Of a stretch of DNA of 64,000 bases, positions 57,912 through 64,000 are shown one piece after another (the stretch's first letter is position 1; each line of letters opens with the position of its first letter). The notes below the pieces were generated by a model, which was given only the letters and a program-made list of their open reading frames with translations, was not told where the DNA came from and did not search any database. Made by a program: the position numbers and the translations under genes. Source of the stretch: Marinomonas gallaica (GTDB lineage: Bacteria; Pseudomonadota; Gammaproteobacteria; Pseudomonadales; Marinomonadaceae); the NCBI RefSeq assembly GCF_001639745.1, contig NZ_LTAX01000003.1:1-64000 (forward strand), given 5' to 3'.

Positions 57912-58271
57912 ATGCTGGTTTTATCTAACATTCAGAACAATACAATTCATGCCCTTAAAAATGAACAAAGTTACGTGTTTGACATCAATTCAGCTCACTT
58001 CCTTGCCCTTGTGTCAAATAACACTCTTTTTATTTATCAAAATCTTTGCCCACATTTAAATAAACGCATTGCAAACGACAGCTTCCATTGCTTTGACGAA
58101 ACTTTCAGTCTAATTGAATGTCAATTTCACGGTGCGCAATTTACACCTGAAAAAGGGGAATGTGTTTCAGGGCCATGTGTTGGCGAACGTTTACAACGTT
58201 TTATCATTACCGAGGTCGACGACGTCTTTTGCCTACTGCCGACATCAAACGAATTGAAACAGCACACCTAA
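57912..58271 (+). CDS. small Rieske [2Fe-2S] protein
   Basis: A 119-residue single-domain Rieske protein. The ligands are in NLCPHLNKR and IECQFHGAQF, spaced CxH-x21-CxxH, the spacing of a small soluble family found in several gammaproteobacteria. An extra His-Cys pair (SFHCFD) lies between the two motifs. It has no signal peptide and no oxygenase partner nearby, so its electron partner is unknown. GGAAA precedes the ATG. The MarR gene follows 53 bases later. Confidence 0.88.
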   Translation: MLVLSNIQNNTIHALKNEQSYVFDINSAHFLALVSNNTLFIYQNLCPHLNKRIANDSFHCFDETFSLIECQFHGAQFTPEKGECVSGPCVGERLQRFIITEVDDVFCLLPTSNELKQHT

Positions 58272-58324
58272 CTTTTATCTGATATTCTGACAGTATTTCA
58301 TCAACTAGATTGAACGATTCCTCT

Positions 58325-58774
58325 ATGGCTGACATTGAACGCGATATACAAACTGCTTTGATTGGTATTATCTCCGGACTGAAACATGCAATGCGTTTTG
58401 CTATGCAAGAAAGCAGCACACCTCTTTCGCCTTTGTACTTCATTATTTTAAAAATGATCCATGATCATGAAAACTGTACAGCCATTATGATTGCTCAGCA
58501 CTGTGGCAGAGATAAAGGTCAAGTTACGCGGCTCATAAAAGAGCTAGAAAAGTACAATATGGTTCGCAAAAAGCAAAACCCAGAAGATAAGAGAAGTTCT
58601 TTTATTGAATTAACTCAGCAAGGCACTCAGTCTTTCAAAACATTAGAAAGCTATGATTTAGAAGCGCTTACAGCCATGACCCAAGGATTATCAGATGAAC
58701 AACTTCAACAATATCTTGAAATATCTATGGTTATGGCAGACAACCTAGCTCGTTATGAAAGATCCTCTAACTGA
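58325..58774 (+). CDS. MarR family transcriptional regulator
   Basis: A 149-residue winged-helix dimer-type regulator. The DNA-binding helix-turn-helix is in CTAIMIAQHCGRDKGQVTRLIKELE and the wing in KQNPEDKRSSFIELT. An ATG at 58325 gives the best N-terminus, although no clear ribosome site precedes it. MarR genes often regulate a neighbour; the Rieske gene is the nearest co-oriented one. The ligand is unknown. Its stop codon overlaps the HD gene by 8 bases. Confidence 0.9.
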   Translation: MADIERDIQTALIGIISGLKHAMRFAMQESSTPLSPLYFIILKMIHDHENCTAIMIAQHCGRDKGQVTRLIKELEKYNMVRKKQNPEDKRSSFIELTQQGTQSFKTLESYDLEALTAMTQGLSDEQLQQYLEISMVMADNLARYERSSN

Positions 58775-59402
58775 TCTCAAAACGCAACTGTTCCAAGTAT
58801 TCTCGCATAAACTGTGTTCTGCGTGCAGCTTCAGCTCGCCCAGCTTGTGTTTGGAATGTTGCCTCTAAACGTAGAAGTTTCTGATAGAAGTGGTCTAAAG
58901 TAAATTCAGAATCATTCGGTTCGCGCTCTGAACAGAATGGATCCTCCAGCTCGTACAATAAGCGAGACAACTGCCCTCCTACCATCATACACCGCGCAAT
59001 TCCGATCGCACCTAAAGCATCCAATCGATCGGCATCCTGCACAACTTGAGCCTCAAGTGTTCTTGGTGTCACCTGAGCACTAAAACTGTGAGTTATAATG
59101 GCATGCTGGATGGCACTAACCTGCGAATAATCAAACCCTAAATGTTTAAGAAAAGGTTCAACTAAAGATGCAGAGTCAAAAGACGCTTGGCTTCTCTTAG
59201 GATGATCCTTTGGATAATTAATAACATCATGCAGCCACGCTGCCGCAATCACAAGCGTCGACTCTGCACCCTCTTTTTGAGCAAGCCGCTTTGCTTGTTT
59301 GACAACACGCTCAATATGAGCCAAGTCATGGGCATTGTCCGTTTGCATTCGTTCAACAACATACGCTTTACAATGTCGCTCTAGCTCATTCGATTCAGGC
59401 AT
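58767..59402 (-). CDS. HD-domain hydrolase (YpgQ/YedJ-like)
   Basis: A 211-residue HD-domain metallohydrolase. Metal ligands fall in NAHDLAHIERV, AAWLHDVINYP and QDADRLDALGAIGI. The general class includes YpgQ nucleotide pyrophosphohydrolases and the YedJ group; the substrate cannot be assigned here. It follows the PhnD-GGDEF-EAL gene by 3 bases, so the two are likely co-transcribed. Confidence 0.9.
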   Translation of the reverse strand: MPESNELERHCKAYVVERMQTDNAHDLAHIERVVKQAKRLAQKEGAESTLVIAAAWLHDVINYPKDHPKRSQASFDSASLVEPFLKHLGFDYSQVSAIQHAIITHSFSAQVTPRTLEAQVVQDADRLDALGAIGIARCMMVGGQLSRLLYELEDPFCSEREPNDSEFTLDHFYQKLLRLEATFQTQAGRAEAARRTQFMREYLEQLRFEIS

Positions 59403-59405
59403 CGT

Positions 59406-62400
59406 TTACTCACAATCAAAAGCTTTCCATTGATCGTACCATTCTAATACCTTTTCTGCAGGCATCGGACGTGAAATGTAATAGCCTTGACCTAATTCGC
59501 AACCTAACTCAATGAGACGTTTAGCATGACCCGCTGTCTCAACACCTTCTGCGATAACGTCTAACGAAAACGCATCCGCAAAGCCTATAACCCCTTTAAT
59601 AATAGCAAGATCATTTTCACCTTCTAACATTTCACGCACAAAACCGTGATCAATCTTAAGGATATCAACCGACAGCTCTTTTAAGTGGCTTAAGGTCGAA
59701 TAACCCGTTCCAAAATCATCCAGTGAAAGCTTGACCCCCATTTCTTTACAGGCTTCAATCACACCTGAAACCGTCGCCAAATCCTCTATCGCACTGGTTT
59801 CGAGGATTTCCAGCTCTAGCGACTCCGCTACAGAACGGGGATAACCCGCTAACAGACCTTTCATTTCCGTAATAAAGCCACCCTGCTGTAACTGATAACT
59901 TGCCAAATTAACACTCACGGTTTGGTTATAGCCCAGCTGCTGCCATTGCCATAACTGCGCTAAAGCGGTTTTTATTACCCAATTACCAACCTCTAATTCC
60001 AAAGGCTGATTGGTTAAAGCCGGTAAGAATAACGCCGGTGCCAAAATGCCTCTGGTTGGATGCTGCCATCGAATCAAAGCTTCATACCCAAACACTTCTT
60101 TGGTACGCATATTCACTTTAGGCTGATAGTACAACCTAAACTGCTCTAACTCATACGCCTGCTGCAATTCTTCATAAAAACGGTGCTGTTCAACCAAAAT
60201 ATCTTCTTGGCTTAAATTAAACGCTTTTAATCGATTGCGACCACTAATTTTCGCCTGATACATCGCTTGATCCGCTTGACGAATCAATTGGTCAGCTTCA
60301 ACTTCACGGTTTTGAGGATAAAAAGTCACGCCTATGCTGGCACTAATATGAAGCGTTACACCAGATACTTTAAACGGTTGAGCTAATGCATCTAACAAGC
60401 ACTGCAGTTGTGGCTCAATTTCCGAAGAATTTTGTAGAATTGGCACCAACAAAACAAACTCATCTCCTCCAAACCGAGCGACAATACTTTCGCCACCAAG
60501 CGTCTCGCGCATACGTTTAGCCACATCCACGAGTAATAAATCTCCAGTATCATGACCAAAGGTATCGTTTACCTCTTTGAATCCATCCAAGTCTAGGAAG
60601 GCTAAAGCGAACTTCGTACCATAAATAGTCGCGTTTCTGATTTTGATATCGAGAGAATTGGTTAAGTTCGTTCGGTTTGGCAACCCTGTTAACGAATCAA
60701 AGTAAGCAATATGTTCTAACTGTTCTTCATTACGCTTCTGACGTGTAATATCTGAAAAAAGCGATATATAGTGGCTCACGTTTCCTAACACATCACTGAC
60801 AGCGACAACGGTTAGGTTTTGAGCATAAATACTACCATTTTTACGCTTATTCCAGATTTCACCTTCCCAAAAGCCAGCACTGACAATCTGCCGCCACATT
60901 TCTTGATAAAAATCTTTACTTTGCCGTCCTGAGTTTAAAACTCGTGGATTTTGACCGATGATTTCAAACCGGCTGTAGCCTGTTATTCTAGAAAAAGCAG
61001 AATTTACATCAAGGATATCGCCCTTCGGGTTCGTAATGGCAATACCTTCACGAGCATTGGCAAAGACACTGGCCCAAAGCTCTAGCTGTTCTTCATTTAA
61101 ATGCCGTTCTGACACGTCCGAATGAGCCCCTACAAAGAGGGTTACCTCACCAATATCATTACGTAACGCCTGAAGTCGATCTTCAACCCAAATCCAGTCG
61201 CCTTGTCGAGAGATCCGATATGAAAAAATCAGAGTTCCTAGGCAACCATCAACGCGCCATTGGCGAAACGTAGCTAAGGCTTTGATTAAATCGTCATCAT
61301 GAATAGACTTCTGCCACCAGTTACGAATAGTCTTCACTTCTTCTGCCGTTTTACCGTACAAGTGGTAGCAATTACTGCTGATGAATTGAAGCTGACAGTA
61401 CTCCGGGTCAAGGGAATAAATGACAGTAGGACTGCTGCTTAGCAATGCGTCCAATTGTTTGTTACTACGCGTAAGTAGCTCTTGGGCTTGCTTTTCTTTT
61501 TTAATCAAGCGAGCCAAATGCTTGTTTTGTCGAAACGTATTCCAGGACAAGAAGATCAATGACAAAGCGATCATGTTTGCCAATAAAAAGTACGTGGCAT
61601 AGCTTTTCAGAAAGTCGATCCAACCTAAGCTTTCATCGTCATAAGGCGGCAGCGAAAGCTCTTTTAACATCAGCTCCACAGGTAAATAATCTAAGGAAGG
61701 AACAAAACCATACAATCCATAATCTCGAGCTTGTTTGCGATCAATCTTCATATTAAGCAACGCAGCAGTCACTTCACGGGTAACGTCTGTGTCTACACTT
61801 GCTTTAGCAACAAACGCCCATTCAGGAAACAGTCTTGTCGAAACAGAAAACGGATAACCTGCGAAGTTCTGTTCGTTTAGAATTTTAAAAGCATTTGCCT
61901 CGATGCGCCCCTGCTGAACAAGCTTTTCCAGCACACCACTTCGAACAAAACCTGTCTCCTGTCGCTTGGAAAGTACCGCATCAACTACCTGCTCAGCGTC
62001 AGCATATTGTTTAAGCGCATCAACAGAAGGAATATTGAACCCATTACTTTTAAGTTCATAAATTTGAGCAGTATAATTCTCTAAATAAGTCGGAGCCGTT
62101 GCAGCAACTGGGAATTGATAAAGGTTATCAAGTCTTATCGTTTGGTTGTCACGTCGAGTAAAAATCACGCCACCCATAAAGCTTGTAGTCTTCCCTTCAA
62201 AGCCACGTCGAAGCGTCAGCAAGGCTCCACTTAAGCGACCTGTACTGCGAAATTTCAAATAATGGACAGGGTCTAATAACATCAAATCATATTGATAACG
62301 TTCGATAGTACTGCTCAAATTTTCAGCACTAGAAACTTTAAGGTTAATATCATAATTCGGTAATCGTTCAGTCAAATCATCCACAATCGACTGAAATAAA

Positions 62401-62516
62401 AGAACCGTAGAGACATCAGGATTGTAGGAGAGAATAACAAGATTCAGTTTTTTCGACTCACCATGGGCCCATAGTGGCAAAAAGATACAAAAGAAGCAGA
62501 CAATCCGTTTCAGCAT
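59406..62516 (-). CDS. PhnD-type sensor with PAS, GGDEF and EAL domains
   Basis: A 1036-residue membrane c-di-GMP enzyme. A signal peptide precedes a periplasmic PhnD/phosphonate-binding-like domain (about 20-290, starting KLNLVILSYNPDVSTVLLF), a transmembrane helix (about 305-325), a coiled coil, two PAS/PAC regions (about 345-590), a GGDEF domain (intact RFGGDEFVLLV near 685; the RxxD inhibitory site is replaced by GGES) and an EAL domain (GYEALIRW, DDFGTGYSTL, AEGVE), so both catalytic signatures are complete. ATG at 62516 is preferred over GTG at 62528. No phn transporter is nearby. Confidence 0.9.
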   Translation of the reverse strand: MLKRIVCFFCIFLPLWAHGESKKLNLVILSYNPDVSTVLLFQSIVDDLTERLPNYDINLKVSSAENLSSTIERYQYDLMLLDPVHYLKFRSTGRLSGALLTLRRGFEGKTTSFMGGVIFTRRDNQTIRLDNLYQFPVAATAPTYLENYTAQIYELKSNGFNIPSVDALKQYADAEQVVDAVLSKRQETGFVRSGVLEKLVQQGRIEANAFKILNEQNFAGYPFSVSTRLFPEWAFVAKASVDTDVTREVTAALLNMKIDRKQARDYGLYGFVPSLDYLPVELMLKELSLPPYDDESLGWIDFLKSYATYFLLANMIALSLIFLSWNTFRQNKHLARLIKKEKQAQELLTRSNKQLDALLSSSPTVIYSLDPEYCQLQFISSNCYHLYGKTAEEVKTIRNWWQKSIHDDDLIKALATFRQWRVDGCLGTLIFSYRISRQGDWIWVEDRLQALRNDIGEVTLFVGAHSDVSERHLNEEQLELWASVFANAREGIAITNPKGDILDVNSAFSRITGYSRFEIIGQNPRVLNSGRQSKDFYQEMWRQIVSAGFWEGEIWNKRKNGSIYAQNLTVVAVSDVLGNVSHYISLFSDITRQKRNEEQLEHIAYFDSLTGLPNRTNLTNSLDIKIRNATIYGTKFALAFLDLDGFKEVNDTFGHDTGDLLLVDVAKRMRETLGGESIVARFGGDEFVLLVPILQNSSEIEPQLQCLLDALAQPFKVSGVTLHISASIGVTFYPQNREVEADQLIRQADQAMYQAKISGRNRLKAFNLSQEDILVEQHRFYEELQQAYELEQFRLYYQPKVNMRTKEVFGYEALIRWQHPTRGILAPALFLPALTNQPLELEVGNWVIKTALAQLWQWQQLGYNQTVSVNLASYQLQQGGFITEMKGLLAGYPRSVAESLELEILETSAIEDLATVSGVIEACKEMGVKLSLDDFGTGYSTLSHLKELSVDILKIDHGFVREMLEGENDLAIIKGVIGFADAFSLDVIAEGVETAGHAKRLIELGCELGQGYYISRPMPAEKVLEWYDQWKAFDCE

Positions 62517-62986
62517 GAATGCATGCACCTAATTAAGATCATATAAGTAAACAGGCAGATTCAGAATGTTACATTGGCTATCAGTAAATTGTGTTCTATA
62601 CATGTCACGATCCCGTTTCATTGCCTCGAAAAACTGAGTGGAGCCATTAAGCATTCGCTAAACTCTAAGTCTGGCTAATGTAAGCCATCAAATGCCTACC
62701 CTTCTCATCGATGGTTTATAGTCTCCAGCAGGACTTCGTACATTTAACTAACGTACCAGTTTTCATCAAAAACTTACTCAGTACAATATACCGAATAGCA
62801 TTCCCTTCTCGTCCGGCACGCTTAATTGATTTCGATCAATGGTTAACTTGGAATATTTTTGCACTTAAGCATTGAGCAGAACGCTACATACCTTGTAAAT
62901 CATTCACTATTAGCCGATATGCTTCGTGGTAAACTCCCGTCTCGGTTTTATCCGGTTAATGAAAATTTGTTTTTAGGAGAACAGTG
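62517..62986. other. divergent region between the PhnD-GGDEF-EAL gene and hupE
   Basis: 470 bases without a supportable gene. The right part carries a perfect FNR/ANR-type palindrome and the hupE leader. I see no cobalamin riboswitch or other RNA element that I can name, and no convincing tRNA. Confidence 0.6.
62826..62839. promoter_or_regulatory. FNR/ANR-type binding site
   Basis: TTGATTTCGATCAA matches the FNR/ANR consensus TTGAT-N4-ATCAA exactly. It lies 148 bases ahead of the hupE ATG, a distance that allows activation of hupE, though the promoter itself is not clear. It could also act on the divergent gene. Confidence 0.65.
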
Positions 62987-63568
62987 ATGAGAATCACAGT
63001 AGAGAAAACGGGACTTTTAGCTCTTACATTGATCCCAGGAATGGCATTGGCACACCCTGGACATGAGCATACTTCTAGCTTTTTATCTGGCCTTATTCAC
63101 CCACTTACCGGTTTAGATCATTTGTTAGCCATGTTTGCTATCGGCCTTTGGGCTACAAGCCTCGGCGGTCGATCGTTGACGTTAGTACCGACAATGTTTG
63201 TGACCGTTATGCTACTAGGTGCTGGTGCTGCCATGCTGGGCATGAATGTACCATTTATTGAATCGGGTATTTTATTGTCAGTCATCTTAATGGGCGCACT
63301 GTTATTAAGTGCTAAGCGTCTACCACTGGCAGCCTCTATCACAATTGCTGGGACGTTTGCCATTTTCCACGGCGCTGCTCATGGCATGGAAATGCCTTTA
63401 AATGCAAATGGCTTCGAATACGGCCTTGGCTTTGCACTGGCAACCATTGCACTTCATCTAGTGGGTATTGGGACCGGGCGTATGCTGCAATCACTTAATC
63501 TTACTCGATTAAATCAAGTGGGCGGAGCAGCCATTAGTTTAGCCGGGGTGTTCTTAGTTTTCGCTTAA
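62987..63568 (+). CDS. HupE/UreJ family transporter
   Basis: A 193-residue membrane protein of the HupE/UreJ family, involved in nickel or cobalt uptake. After a signal-like N-terminus ending ALAHPGHEH come the His-rich entry and the family motif HPLTGLDHLLAMFAIGLW, four to six further hydrophobic segments, and FHGAAHGMEMP. ATG at 62987 has AGGAGA 9 bases upstream (a GTG 3 bases earlier is also possible). No hydrogenase or urease genes are in the window. Confidence 0.93.
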   Translation: MRITVEKTGLLALTLIPGMALAHPGHEHTSSFLSGLIHPLTGLDHLLAMFAIGLWATSLGGRSLTLVPTMFVTVMLLGAGAAMLGMNVPFIESGILLSVILMGALLLSAKRLPLAASITIAGTFAIFHGAAHGMEMPLNANGFEYGLGFALATIALHLVGIGTGRMLQSLNLTRLNQVGGAAISLAGVFLVFA

Positions 63569-63592
63569 TCGCAAAATACCAGAACTAAGACC

Positions 63593-63632
63593 TAGATCAA
63601 GCTGCGTAGCATTTCCTACGCAGCTTGATCTA
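63593..63632. repeat. 17-bp perfect inverted repeat after hupE
   Basis: Two 17-base arms at 63593-63609 and 63616-63632 are exact reverse complements around CATTTC. The stem begins 25 bases after the hupE stop. No T run follows, so it is only a possible terminator; it might instead stabilise the transcript or bind a protein. Confidence 0.75.
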
Positions 63633-63774
63633 TATACCTATTATCACTCTACGCAAAATTGTTATATTGCAATATGGATAAAATTTATTAATAGTAGCTT
63701 CATACAGATACTGTAAAAATATTGATCTGTTAAACACGGTAATAAGTAAAAAATACATGGAGTTTATAGGATAT

Positions 63775-64000
63775 ATGCTCACACCACGTATCAAAGACAA
63801 GCGCGCCTTTGTTATTTCTATGAGTATATTTGCGCTAATTTCAGCGCTCGGCATTTATTTTATTACTCTTTCCAACACCAATTTCATCCAAAACCAGCGT
63901 TTGATGCTCAGTAGTATTGCGCGTTCTCAAGCGACAGAAATAGAACGCAGCCTGAGCCTATCGTTTACATCGACACGGATTTTAGCCCACCAACTCTCAC
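63775..64000 (+). CDS. 5' part of a membrane sensor protein, truncated by the window
   Basis: An open frame from ATG at 63775 (AGG upstream; an in-frame ATG at 63757 is an alternative) runs off the right edge after 75 codons. A basic N-terminus is followed by a hydrophobic helix (VISMSIFALISALGIYFIT) and a stretch resembling the start of a periplasmic sensor domain (ARSQATEIERSLSLSFTST), which looks CHASE-like. The output domain lies outside the window, so kinase or cyclase function cannot be told. Confidence 0.6.
   Translation, partial: MLTPRIKDKRAFVISMSIFALISALGIYFITLSNTNFIQNQRLMLSSIARSQATEIERSLSLSFTSTRILAHQLS

Noticed and set aside
57733-58059. Overlapping plus-strand frame ahead of the Rieske gene
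   Set aside because: It overlaps the PBP1B start on the other strand and the Rieske frame in another phase, and lacks a ribosome site; the Rieske frame explains the sequence.
58041-58130. Wide CxH-x21-CxxH spacing of the Rieske ligands as an anomaly
   Set aside because: A 21-residue gap is usual for small soluble Rieske proteins of this type, so it is not an odd feature by itself.

Overview
The window looks like a core chromosomal segment of a marine gammaproteobacterium, most like the Oceanospirillales (Marinomonas-type). That placement is inferred from gene order and protein style: a GacS/BarA-cysM-rlmD-relA-mazG block as in pseudomonads, a long-form DapD, and PhnD-GGDEF-EAL and HupE genes at the edge. 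No tRNA, rRNA, insertion sequence, prophage or CRISPR array is visible. Nearly every large gene is a recognisable housekeeping gene of usual length.

Layout. 1-18730 (minus strand): the rpsB-tsf-pyrH-frr-uppS-cdsA-dxr-rseP-bamA-skp-lpxD-fabZ-lpxA-lpxB-rnhB-dnaE-accA string, which couples translation, isoprenoid and phospholipid precursors, outer-membrane assembly, lipid A, DNA replication and fatty-acid synthesis. Terminator-like hairpins sit after rpsB, tsf, frr, lpxA and accA and divide the string into expression units. 18731-19054 is the divergent rpsB/map control region. 19055-27845 (plus): map, glnD, the lysine/peptidoglycan genes dapC, dapD and dapE with a Spx/ArsC-like gene, two unknown small genes and panD. 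27923-32703 (mostly minus): tpx, a membrane-anchored cold-shock-domain protein, slyX (plus), rsmJ, an unknown Ser-rich protein, uppP, tsaB and adk. 32930-40991 (minus): ppc, mazG, relA, rlmD, cysM. 41135-44248 (plus): a Cys-rich lipoprotein and the BarA/GacS hybrid kinase. 44187-50489 (minus): acpS, recO, era, rnc, lepB, lepA, ribC. 50696-64000: TraB/GumN protein, glgC/glgA, an orphan solute-binding protein, PBP1B, a small Rieske protein, a MarR regulator, an HD hydrolase, a PhnD-GGDEF-EAL c-di-GMP protein, HupE with an FNR-type site upstream, and a truncated membrane sensor at the edge.

Several starts were moved from the longest open frame to an internal codon with a good Shine-Dalgarno sequence. 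Non-ATG starts are well supported for bamA and ppc (GTG) and rnc (TTG), and probable for lpxA, lepA, recO, mazG and the Spx-like gene.

I did not find a convincing undescribed multi-gene system. The most open questions are small: unknown genes between dapE and panD, the Cys-rich lipoprotein next to the BarA kinase, the membrane-tethered cold-shock protein, the orphan PhnD-GGDEF-EAL sensor, the HupE gene with a perfect FNR-type palindrome and a 17-bp perfect inverted repeat behind it, and clustered dyads or hairpins upstream of slyX, lepA and the TraB/GumN gene.
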